DNA of 5,601 bases from Paracoccaceae bacterium (GCA_026982275.1 JALSHK010000058.1:1-5601); one strand, 5' to 3'. Shown: positions 1 to 5,601, counted from the first letter of the stretch. Made by a program: numbers and translations. The notes: generated by a model from the letters alone, not told the origin.

Positions 1-28
1 TCTGTCTTGCAACATTTCGGCGATGGGC

Positions 29-60
29 AAAAAAAAGGCCCGCATCTCTGCGGGCCTTTT
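29..60 (-). terminator. Rho-independent terminator of the pntAB operon
   Basis: The stem is GGCCCGC (37-43) against GCGGGCC (50-56). It is extended by four A:T pairs (33-36 with 57-60) and has a 6-nt loop at 44-49. Read on the minus strand, the stem runs into eight consecutive T residues (29-36), a classic intrinsic terminator. It starts only a few bases past the pntB stop. The other side also carries a short T run (57-60, then 63-65), so it may act weakly on plus-strand transcription coming from the left. Confidence 0.93.
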
Positions 61-63
61 CCT

Positions 64-1509
64 TTAATTAATCCGCTGCAACAGCGCATCCACGCTGGCC
101 TTGGCATCGCCATAAAACATCCGTGTATTTTCCTTGAAAAACAGCGGGTTTTCAATGCCGGAATAGCCCGTCCCCTGCCCGCGCTTGCTGACAAACACCT
201 GCTTGGCTTTCCAGACCTCAAGCACCGGCATACCCGCAATCGGAGAATTGGGATCTTCCTGCGCGGCGGGGTTTACGATATCGTTGGAGCCGATCACGAT
301 CACCACATCGGTTTCGGGGAAATCCTCGTTGATCTCGTCCATTTCCAGCACATAATCATAAGGCACCTTCGCCTCGGCCAACAGCACATTCATATGGCCC
401 GGCAGGCGGCCCGCGACGGGGTGAATGCCAAAGCGCACCTCTTTGCCGGCGGCGCGCAAGCGTCTTGTGAGTTCGCTTACACTTTGCTGGGCCTGCGCTA
501 CCGCCATACCATAGCCCGGCACGATCACCACGCTTGAAGCCTCCTCCAGCGCCGCTGCCACACCATCGGCATCAATGGCGATCTGCTCGCCCTCGATCTC
601 CATCGCCGGGCCGGTAGTGCCACCAAAGCCACCAAGGATCACATTGATAAATTTGCGGTTCATCGCCACGCACATGATGTAGCTCAAAATCGCCCCCGAA
701 GAGCCAACCAGCGCCCCGACCACGATCAGCAAATCATTACCCAACGTAAACCCGATCGCCGCCGCCGCCCAGCCGGAATAGCTGTTGAGCATGCTGACCA
801 CCACGGGCATATCGGCGCCGCCAATACCCAGAATCAGGTGCCAGCCGATAAAACCGGCAATCAGCGTAACCAGAATCATGGTCCAGATACCGGCACCGCT
901 AAAATAGAGCAGCCCGAGGATGATAGCCACCACCAGCGCGCCGGCATTGAGCATATGGCCTCCGGGCAGTTGCACCGGCTTGCCATCGACCTTGCCTGCC
1001 AGCTTGCCAAAAGCGATTACCGAGCCGGTAAAGGTCACCGCACCAATGAATATACCGAGGAAAACCTCGACCTTGAGGATAGCGATTTCTACCGCGTCTT
1101 TCTTCCACAGGCTTTGCCCGAAGCCGCTGATATCCGCTTCGGCCAAGGCTATGCCCGATGCTTTCATCGCCTCGATCGAACTCAGCATCATATCGGCATT
1201 CAGCCCGATAAACACCGCCGCCAGCCCGACAAACGAGTGCAGGGCCGCCACCAGTTGCGGCATTTCGGTCATCTCGACCCTTTGCGCTACAATCACGCCG
1301 CCAACCGCGCCAATGGCAATGGTGATAACGAGCAACCAGTAGGATTGCACCTGCGGTCCCAAAACCGTGGCCGCCACGGCTATAGCCATGCCCGCAATAC
1401 CATACCAGATGGCACGCTTGGCCTTTTCCTGGTTGGAAAGCCCGCCAAGGGCCAGAATAAACAAAACCGATGCGGCGATATATGACGCCTGAACGAGACC
1501 AATATCCAT
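64..1509 (-). CDS. pntB: NAD(P) transhydrogenase subunit beta (proton-translocating)
   Basis: This is the beta subunit of the inner-membrane enzyme that transfers hydride between NADH and NADP+, coupled to proton entry. It is 481 aa. The N-terminal two-thirds is the multi-helix membrane domain dII. His91, in VAALHSFVG, matches the essential His91 of the E. coli subunit, and Asn242, in MLNSYSG, matches its channel Asn222. The cytosolic NADP(H) domain dIII starts near residue 310 and shows PGYGMAVAQA (331-340), GIHPVAGRLPGHMN (361-374), GSNDIVNPAA (407-416) and KRGQGTGYSG (442-451). It is about 19 residues longer than the E. coli protein, mainly because of an extra stretch around residues 108-140. 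The ATG has a GGGAGGG ribosome site (1518-1524) with 8-nt spacing. It lies 15 nt after the pntA stop, so the two genes are co-transcribed. Confidence 0.97.
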   Translation of the reverse strand: MDIGLVQASYIAASVLFILALGGLSNQEKAKRAIWYGIAGMAIAVAATVLGPQVQSYWLLVITIAIGAVGGVIVAQRVEMTEMPQLVAALHSFVGLAAVFIGLNADMMLSSIEAMKASGIALAEADISGFGQSLWKKDAVEIAILKVEVFLGIFIGAVTFTGSVIAFGKLAGKVDGKPVQLPGGHMLNAGALVVAIILGLLYFSGAGIWTMILVTLIAGFIGWHLILGIGGADMPVVVSMLNSYSGWAAAAIGFTLGNDLLIVVGALVGSSGAILSYIMCVAMNRKFINVILGGFGGTTGPAMEIEGEQIAIDADGVAAALEEASSVVIVPGYGMAVAQAQQSVSELTRRLRAAGKEVRFGIHPVAGRLPGHMNVLLAEAKVPYDYVLEMDEINEDFPETDVVIVIGSNDIVNPAAQEDPNSPIAGMPVLEVWKAKQVFVSKRGQGTGYSGIENPLFFKENTRMFYGDAKASVDALLQRIN

Positions 1510-1524
1510 GATGCCAGCCCTCCC

Positions 1525-3084
1525 TTAACTTTTCTGGAACATGGCAAGCATGCGCCGTGTAACCATGAATCCGCCCACAATATTGATCGAGGCAATGAGA
1601 ACCGAAATACCTGCCAGCAAGGCGACGAACCAGCCCCCCCCCGAGACCTGAAGCAGCGCGCCGATCACGATAATACCGGATATCGCATTGGTAATTGCCA
1701 TCAAGGGCGTGTGCAGCGCATGCGAAACATTCCAGATCACCTGGAAGCCGATGAACACCGCCAGCACAAACACAATAAAACTCTGCATAAAGCTGGCCGG
1801 CGCATAAAGCCCGAGCACAAACATCAAGGCCCCGCCCACAAGCAGCAGTTTGGTTTGCTGCGCCCCGGCCGCGCGCATCTTCTGTGCCTCGATGGCCTTT
1901 AGTTCTTCGGGTGTCTTTTCGGCTGCTTTTGCCGGCGGCTTGGCCTGTGCGGCCACCTTGAGCGGCGGCGGCGGGAAGGTGATCTCGCCCTGATTCGTAA
2001 CCATCGAACCACGGATCACGTCGTCTTCCATGTCAAACACCGCATTGCCATCTTTTTCAGGCGTCAGATCGTCCATCATATGGCGGATATTATTGGCATA
2101 AAGCGTGGAGGATTGCGTGGCCATCCGGCTCGGGAAATCGGTATAGCCAATGATGGTTACGCCATTTTTGCTGGTGATTTTTTCGTCCATCACCGTCAGA
2201 TCACAATTGCCACCTTTTTCAGCCGCAAGGTCCACAATCACCGAGCCGGGCTTCATGGCGGCCACCATATCCTCCAGCCAAAGCTTGGGCGCATCGCGGC
2301 CCGGAATGAGCGCGGTGGTGATCACGATATCAATCTCGGGGGCCTGCGCGCGAAACAGCTCCAGCTGCTTTTCGCGAAATTCAGGGCTGGAAACGGCCGC
2401 ATAGCCGCCATCGCCCGAGCCATCTTCGGTAAAATCGAGAAAAAGGAATTCCGCGCCCATGCTCTCGATCTGCTCGGCCACTTCGGGGCGCACATCAAAG
2501 GCGCGCACAATCGCGCCCATGCTTTGGGCCGCACCAATCGCGGCCAAGCCGGCAACACCCGCGCCGATCACCAGCACCTTGGCCGGCGGCACCTTGCCCG
2601 CCGCCGTGATCTGCCCGGTAAAGAAGCGGCCAAAATTATTCGCGGCCTCGATGACGGCGCGATAGCCGCCGATATTGGCCATGGATGACAGCGCATCCAT
2701 CTTTTGCGCGCGGGAAATACGCGGCACCATATCCATCGCCAGCGTGGTTACGCCTTTGGCCTTCAGGCTTTCCAGCAAGGCCTCCGATTGCGCGGGCCAT
2801 ATAAAGGATATCAGCGCCTGCCCCTTGGTGAATCGCTTCACCTCTACCGGCTCCGGCGCGCGGACTTTAATAACAATATCAACGGCCTTCCACAGGGCAG
2901 CAGCGGTTTTCACCACCTCGACACCGGCTTTCCTGTAATCCTCGTTGGAGAAATTCGCCGCAGCCCCTGCTCCGGATTCCACCACACATTCATAGCCGAG
3001 TTTTTGCAAAGCCGCGGCGGATTGCGGCGTCATTGCCACCCGCGCTTCTCCGGCAAATATCTCTTTTGGCGCACCAATTTTCAT
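1525..3084 (-). CDS. pntA: NAD(P) transhydrogenase subunit alpha (single-chain form)
   Basis: This is the NAD(H)-binding alpha subunit of the proton-pumping transhydrogenase, 519 aa. Domain dI covers roughly residues 1-380. The catalytic loop PRISRAQKMDALSS has Arg122, Gln127, Asp130 and Ser133, equivalent to R127/Q132/D135/S138 of Rhodospirillum rubrum. The Rossmann glycine motif GAGVAG is at 174-179, and the mobile-loop Tyr is near 228. A Pro/Ala/Lys-rich linker (about 366-409) leads to four membrane helices at roughly 411-430, 432-452, 460-479 and 484-504. This is the E. coli-like fused arrangement, whereas R. rubrum splits the subunit into PntAA and PntAB. The start is supported by the family-typical N-terminus MKIGAPKE and by GAGGG at 3091-3095 with 6-nt spacing. 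It is the first gene of the operon. A run of nine G residues lies in the coding strand at 1634-1642, between the last two helices. Confidence 0.97.
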   Translation of the reverse strand: MKIGAPKEIFAGEARVAMTPQSAAALQKLGYECVVESGAGAAANFSNEDYRKAGVEVVKTAAALWKAVDIVIKVRAPEPVEVKRFTKGQALISFIWPAQSEALLESLKAKGVTTLAMDMVPRISRAQKMDALSSMANIGGYRAVIEAANNFGRFFTGQITAAGKVPPAKVLVIGAGVAGLAAIGAAQSMGAIVRAFDVRPEVAEQIESMGAEFLFLDFTEDGSGDGGYAAVSSPEFREKQLELFRAQAPEIDIVITTALIPGRDAPKLWLEDMVAAMKPGSVIVDLAAEKGGNCDLTVMDEKITSKNGVTIIGYTDFPSRMATQSSTLYANNIRHMMDDLTPEKDGNAVFDMEDDVIRGSMVTNQGEITFPPPPLKVAAQAKPPAKAAEKTPEELKAIEAQKMRAAGAQQTKLLLVGGALMFVLGLYAPASFMQSFIVFVLAVFIGFQVIWNVSHALHTPLMAITNAISGIIVIGALLQVSGGGWFVALLAGISVLIASINIVGGFMVTRRMLAMFQKS

Positions 3085-3140
3085 ATCAATCCCTCAATCA
3101 TCATCGTCGCCACCCAAGGCGCATCATAAAGCTATAACGA

Positions 3141-3168
3141 TATATAGGGCGGTTGGGAAGTTTCCCAA
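3141..3168 (-). promoter_or_regulatory. Candidate pntAB promoter
   Basis: On the minus strand, TTGGGA (3163-3168) and TATATA (3141-3146) are separated by 16 nt. Each matches four of six positions of the sigma-70 consensus. The -10 box lies about 57 nt upstream of the pntA ATG. The -35 box forms one arm of the palindrome at 3153-3168, so a bound protein there would affect initiation. This is a reading by eye and the boxes are weak. Confidence 0.4.
3153..3168. promoter_or_regulatory. 16-bp palindrome upstream of pntA, possible operator
   Basis: TTGGGAA, a 2-nt centre (GT on the plus strand), then TTCCCAA: two perfect 7-bp arms. It overlaps the candidate -35 box of pntAB and is not followed by a T run, so a protein-binding site is more likely than a terminator. 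The cognate regulator cannot be named from this sequence. Confidence 0.45.
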
Positions 3169-3194
3169 AGAAAACATTCGCCAAATTCGGGCTT

Positions 3195-3232
3195 CCGGAC
3201 GAAATAAAATGTCGCACCCGTCGCGCGTCCGG
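3195..3232. repeat. 7-bp inverted repeat between tRNA-Gly and pntA
   Basis: CCGGACG (3195-3201) faces CGTCCGG (3226-3232) across 24 nt. A related element, TCCGGAAG (3259-3266), pairs with CTTCCGGA (3192-3199). No T tract follows on the minus strand, so it is not a convincing terminator for the tRNA transcript. It could be a weak processing or termination structure, or chance in GC-rich DNA. Confidence 0.25.
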
Positions 3233-3270
3233 CATCTATGGCATTATTTATGAACAAATCCGGAAGTTTA

Positions 3271-3345
3271 TGGAGCGGGCGATGAGATTCGAACTCACGA
3301 CATCTTCGTTGGCAACGAAGTGCTCTACCACTGAGCTACGCCCGC
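3271..3345 (-). tRNA. tRNA-Gly (anticodon GCC)
   Basis: The complete cloverleaf is 75 nt including an encoded CCA (3271-3273) and discriminator U (3274). The acceptor stem is seven perfect pairs, GCGGGCG (3339-3345) with CGCCCGC (3275-3281). The D stem is GCTC/GAGC. The anticodon stem is CTTCG/CGAAG around the loop TTGCCAA, giving anticodon GCC at 3311-3313, which reads GGC and GGU codons. The T loop is TTCGAAT, with one G-U pair in the T stem. The variable region is short. The gene lies downstream of the tetR-like gene on the same strand and has its own candidate promoter. Confidence 0.97.
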
Positions 3346-3357
3346 TTCGTGAGGCTG

Positions 3358-3385
3358 TATATAGAGAATTCGGAACGGGCTGCAA
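3358..3385 (-). promoter_or_regulatory. Candidate promoter of tRNA-Gly
   Basis: On the minus strand, TTGCAG (3380-3385) and TATATA (3358-3363) have a 16-nt spacer. The -10 box ends 12 nt before the mature tRNA 5' end, leaving a short leader of the length usual for tRNA transcripts. The element sits in the 48-bp gap right after the tetR-like stop codon, so the tRNA need not depend on readthrough. Confidence 0.5.
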
Positions 3386-3393
3386 GCGGAAAT

Positions 3394-4008
3394 TCACCGC
3401 TTGGCCGAATTATTTGAAGCCAGCGGAAAATCCGGCAGAATTCGGGCAAAATCGGGAACAACCCCTGCCGGCGTGCTGGCATTCTTGTCCCCGCCAAACA
3501 GCATCGCATAACCATGCACCAAAGACCAGACCAGCACTTCGGTGCTATGCGCCTGCCCGCTGGGCGGCTCAAAAGGCGCGCAGGCCTCGCTCAACACCTG
3601 ATAGGCGCGGGTTGATTCCAGCTCCAGCTCCTTCAATACCGAAGCATTAATCCGGGGCAATAAATCTCCGAAATCCTGAAACATGAACCGAAACAACGCC
3701 GCATGGCTGGCCGAAAACGCCAGATACCCCTTACAAATCGCCACCAGTTGCGCACGCGGATCCGGCCCGGCTTGCGCCCGGTGATCCTTCATCGTTTGGG
3801 TGAAAATCCGGTATCCCCGCGCCACAATCGCGGCTTTCAGGCTCACCAGCCCGTTAAAATGATAGGCCGGTGCCGCATGGGATACCCCTGCGCGCGCCGC
3901 GCATTTCCGCAGGGTCAGCGCCTCTGGTCCGCCCTCTTCCATCAAGGCCAGCCCCGCGAGGATCAAAGCCTCGCGCAGATCGCCATGATGGTGTGTGCTT
4001 TTGCTCAT
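3394..4008 (-). CDS. TetR/AcrR-family repressor with WHG-type C-terminal domain
   Basis: This is a one-component DNA-binding repressor of 204 aa. Residues about 9-55 form the TetR helix-turn-helix domain. HHGDLREALI opens helix 1, ALTLRKCAARAGVSHAAP is the helix 2-3 recognition region, and YHFNGLVSLKAAI follows. The C-terminal part (about 85-190) resembles the WHG effector domain: it has AYLAF-like KGYLAFSASHAALFRFMF and the signature Trp161, His165 and Gly166 in VWSLVHGYAML. The ligand is unknown. The gene is divergent from the DUF2306-type gene across 76 bp holding two matching palindromes, which points to repression of both that gene and itself. No good Shine-Dalgarno lies at normal spacing before the ATG; the purine run AAGGGG (4026-4031) is 17 nt away, and a nearer ATG at 4013-4015 is out of frame. 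The family call is firm and the regulon is inferred. Confidence 0.92.
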   Translation of the reverse strand: MSKSTHHHGDLREALILAGLALMEEGGPEALTLRKCAARAGVSHAAPAYHFNGLVSLKAAIVARGYRIFTQTMKDHRAQAGPDPRAQLVAICKGYLAFSASHAALFRFMFQDFGDLLPRINASVLKELELESTRAYQVLSEACAPFEPPSGQAHSTEVLVWSLVHGYAMLFGGDKNASTPAGVVPDFARILPDFPLASNNSAKR

Positions 4009-4013
4009 GGCCC

Positions 4014-4042
4014 ATATTCGGCCAACCCCTTGACAGTGTCAA
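4014..4042 (-). promoter_or_regulatory. Candidate promoter of the tetR-like gene
   Basis: A perfect TTGACA on the minus strand (4037-4042) is followed after 17 nt by GAATAT (4014-4019), a weak -10. Transcription would then start at about 4007-4008, at the ATG itself, which would make the mRNA leaderless or nearly so and would fit the missing ribosome site. The -35 box is half of operator 1. Confidence 0.35.
4030..4042. promoter_or_regulatory. Operator 1: perfect 13-bp palindrome
   Basis: TTGACAGTGTCAA has two perfect 6-bp arms around a single G, the size and symmetry expected for a TetR-family dimer. Each arm is also a consensus -35 hexamer, one facing each direction. A bound repressor would therefore cover the -35 boxes of both divergent genes. 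Confidence 0.8.
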
Positions 4043-4058
4043 GCGCCGCCGCTAGCTT
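4030..4058 (+). promoter_or_regulatory. Candidate promoter of the DUF2306-type gene
   Basis: A perfect TTGACA (4030-4035) and a weak -10 TAGCTT (4053-4058, three of six matches) are separated by 17 nt. This predicts a start near 4065 and a 5' leader of about 20 nt carrying AAGGA (4074-4078). Operator 1 covers the -35 and operator 2 covers the end of the -10 and the start site, so occupancy should block transcription. Confidence 0.45.
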
Positions 4059-4069
4059 GACATTGTCAA
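4057..4069. promoter_or_regulatory. Operator 2: perfect 13-bp palindrome
   Basis: TTGACATTGTCAA has the same arms as operator 1 and differs only at the central base. Its centre is 27 bp from that of operator 1. It overlaps the predicted start site of the plus-strand gene and sits just upstream of its ribosome site. Two copies of one 12-base dyad in a 76-bp gap are very unlikely by chance. Confidence 0.8.
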
Positions 4070-4084
4070 AATAAAGGACCGATC

Positions 4085-4669
4085 ATGACCAACTCCCGCA
4101 TACCCCTCATCACCGCTACGGTGTTAAGCCTGCTCGTCGCACTGGCATCTTACCGTTTTCTGGCGTTTGGCCTGCCGCTGTCATTTCCGGATATGCTCGG
4201 ACAGATCGAGCAGCGGCGCCTCGCCTTTATCCTGCATGTTTCGCTGGCACCGCTTGCACTGGCCATCGGGGCGGTGCAGTTCTTTCCTTCCATACGCAAA
4301 CACAAGCCACTGCACCGCTGGCTGGGGCGCATCTATGCCGTTACCATTCTGATCAGTGGCGCGGCGGGGATTATCGTTGCCCTGAATGCGGCAGGGGGGC
4401 TTTCGGCGCAGCTCGGCTTTGCTGTTCTGGCGGTGCTGTGGCTCGCGGTAACCGCAAATGCCGTGCGCCATGCCATGGCCCGGCGCATCGGCAAGCATCG
4501 CCGCTGGATGATCTATTCCTTTGCGCTCACCTTTGCCGGTGTTACCCTGCGATTGTGGCTACTGCCGTTCATGGCCATGGGGTTCAGCTATACCGAAGCC
4601 TCGGTCTATCTGGCCTGGCTGGCATGGCTGCCCAATCTGGCTTTCGCATGGTGGTGGCTGAACCGCTAG
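4085..4669 (+). CDS. DUF2306-type integral membrane protein
   Basis: This is a small inner-membrane protein of 194 aa whose function is not known. About six hydrophobic helices are visible, at roughly 8-28, 47-67, 82-101, 107-125, 141-160 and 172-190. The family signature blocks are present: a His early in helix 2 (His51) with APLALAIGAVQFFP, then HRWLGRIY (77-84), and HRRWMIYSFALTFAGVTLR (138-156), followed by an aromatic-rich end WLAWLPNLAFAWWW. The three conserved histidines 51, 77 and 138 lie near membrane boundaries and could bind a metal, heme or quinone, which is speculation. The ATG has AAGGA at 4074-4078 with 6-nt spacing. The gene is preceded by two palindromes and a divergent TetR-type repressor, so it is probably off until an unknown ligand appears. 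Its TAG stop overlaps that of the converging receptor-like gene. Confidence 0.85.
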   Translation: MTNSRIPLITATVLSLLVALASYRFLAFGLPLSFPDMLGQIEQRRLAFILHVSLAPLALAIGAVQFFPSIRKHKPLHRWLGRIYAVTILISGAAGIIVALNAAGGLSAQLGFAVLAVLWLAVTANAVRHAMARRIGKHRRWMIYSFALTFAGVTLRLWLLPFMAMGFSYTEASVYLAWLAWLPNLAFAWWWLNR

Positions 4670-5601
4670 CGCGCACCAAACCATTTGCGGTAAATCTGCT
4701 CGTAACTGCCGTTTTCCCGCAACCGCAGCAGGCTCTGGTTCAAAGGCTCGGCCAGATCCGAACCAGAGGGCAGCACGATCCCGTAATTTTCGCGTAAAAA
4801 TACGGCGCCCGCCAGCGCCGCATCCCCCTGCGATGTGTTTACGTAATACGCCAGAACCGGCGCATCAAATACCACCGCATCCAGCGCCCCGCTTTCAAAT
4901 GCAGACAAAAGCCCGGCAAGGTCGTCATAGCTTCGGTGGCTCAAATCACGGCCTTCAAGATAGGCGCTCGCCGTTGATCCCCGCGTGGTGCCCACCTTTT
5001 TTCCATAGAGATCATTGACCGAATTCACCGTGCTTTGTATTTCCGCCACGGTCAGCGTGGCCGTAATTTTTGCAACCACCAGCGATACCACAAAGAGCGA
5101 TGACACAACAAGAACCACACCGAATATCCGGCCAAAGGGCGAGCGCGGCACCCGCTCTTCAAACCCGCCATTGACCACAAGATTGAGCGCCCACCAAAAG
5201 GCCGGAAACGCGGCCTCTTTGGCAGGCTTGTCAAAATACCCCGCCTGTCCGCGCTCGAACCGCCACATCAACATACCGCCGACAAACAGCACGCCAAAAG
5301 ACAGGGCAATCGCCAGCAGTATGTCTCTGGAGAACAGTGCCGACCAGATAGACGGGCTGGCCGCATCTCCATGCACCATGATCTGTAATCCGGATTCAAA
5401 AATCGGCTGGGAGAAATCGAAATCCGCCTCCCGCGCTGCGGTAATCGAGATATTGGCGATGGCGGCATCCGCTTCGCCCTGCGCGACCATATCCAGCATA
5501 TCGCCGAATTGCCCGACCCGCTGAATGCGGGTTTCCCGCCCCATATCCGCCACCAAAGCGCGCCACAGATCAAGGCTGAAGCCGGTATCGGCTCCGTTTT
5601 C
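4666..5601 (-). CDS. Bacterial glutamate-receptor-like ligand-gated channel (5' end missing)
   Basis: 311 codons are visible; the reading frame is open to the window edge, so the signal peptide and first part of lobe 1 lie outside. Numbering from the first visible codon, residues 1-90 are the solute-binding lobe S1. It opens with TGFSLDLWRAL and contains ANISITAAREADFDFSQP with the ligand-type Thr54 and Arg57. A membrane helix (about 93-115) is followed by a re-entrant pore segment (132-152) and a second helix (about 156-180) ending in AKITATLTV, akin to the YTANLAAFLTV block of animal receptors. Lobe S2 (about 186-311) has GTTRGSTASAY and VVFDAPVLAYYV, and ends with the solute-binding C-terminus SYEQIYRKWFG. 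This is the GluR0 layout, with amino-acid gating in the periplasm. The filter position reads NGGFEE instead of TVGYGD. A pure transporter binding protein is less likely given the inserted pore module. The TTG at 5554-5556 is an internal Leu codon, not the start. Confidence 0.88.
   Translation of the reverse strand, partial: ENGADTGFSLDLWRALVADMGRETRIQRVGQFGDMLDMVAQGEADAAIANISITAAREADFDFSQPIFESGLQIMVHGDAASPSIWSALFSRDILLAIALSFGVLFVGGMLMWRFERGQAGYFDKPAKEAAFPAFWWALNLVVNGGFEERVPRSPFGRIFGVVLVVSSLFVVSLVVAKITATLTVAEIQSTVNSVNDLYGKKVGTTRGSTASAYLEGRDLSHRSYDDLAGLLSAFESGALDAVVFDAPVLAYYVNTSQGDAALAGAVFLRENYGIVLPSGSDLAEPLNQSLLRLRENGSYEQIYRKWFGAR

Noticed and set aside
7..537. Plus-strand open frame of 176 codons opposite the end of pntB
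   Set aside because: Its composition (His/Arg-rich, low complexity) is that of an antisense shadow of a GC-rich gene. It begins inside the terminator region and overlaps a certain gene.
2450..2530. Short direct repeat GCGCCCATGCT in pntA
   Set aside because: Both copies encode Ser-Met-Gly-Ala in conserved parts of the Rossmann region, so the similarity is explained by the protein sequence.
2080..2688. Plus-strand open frame of 202 codons inside pntA
   Set aside because: It lies wholly antisense to the conserved NAD-binding domain, and its peptide resembles no family I recognise.
3171..3270. Possible small RNA or terminator after the tRNA
   Set aside because: The only dyad has a 24-nt loop and no following T tract, and I see no convincing promoter or compact fold for an RNA gene.
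3153..3650. Plus-strand open frame of 165 codons across the tRNA
   Set aside because: It runs antisense through tRNA-Gly and the end of the tetR-like gene. The ERAMRFELTTSS stretch is the well-known false peptide produced by translating the antisense strand of a tRNA, and there is no ribosome site.
5554..5556. TTG as start codon of the receptor-like gene
   Set aside because: The same frame continues without a stop to 5601 and the extra 15 residues (TGFSLDLWRAL) match the solute-binding fold, so the TTG encodes an internal leucine.

Overview
The window reads as ordinary chromosomal DNA from a GC-moderate alphaproteobacterium. Rhodobacterales or a near relative is plausible, but this is inferred from protein style only and no marker fixes the taxon. 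There are five protein genes (four complete, one cut by the right edge) and one tRNA gene. I see no insertion sequence, CRISPR array, phage gene or replication origin.

Layout, left to right. Positions 29-60 hold a strong intrinsic terminator that closes the pnt operon on the minus strand. pntB (64-1509) and pntA (1525-3084), both minus, encode the beta and the single-chain alpha subunit of the proton-pumping NAD(P) transhydrogenase. The 186 bp upstream of pntA hold its ribosome site, a candidate promoter and a 16-bp palindrome. A minus-strand tRNA-Gly(GCC) with an encoded CCA lies at 3271-3345 and has its own plausible promoter. Next comes a TetR-family repressor with a WHG-type effector domain (3394-4008, minus). 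It is divergent from a small six-helix DUF2306-type membrane protein (4085-4669, plus). Their 76-bp shared intergenic region carries two perfect 13-bp palindromes of one design, placed over the likely promoters. The right end (4666-5601, minus, incomplete) is most of a bacterial ionotropic-glutamate-receptor-like protein: two periplasmic binding lobes with a two-helix pore inserted between them.

How the parts work together. PntAB makes NADPH from NADH using the proton gradient. The TetR/DUF2306 pair looks like a self-contained, autoregulated, ligand-inducible unit whose physiological job cannot be read from the sequence. The receptor-like channel converges on the DUF2306 gene, and the two stop codons overlap inside one CTAG; nothing ties the two functionally.

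The points most worth following are the channel, which keeps the amino-acid-binding residues of glutamate receptors but has lost the potassium-channel GYG filter, and the paired operators between tetR and the DUF2306 gene. No clearly new multi-gene system is evident.
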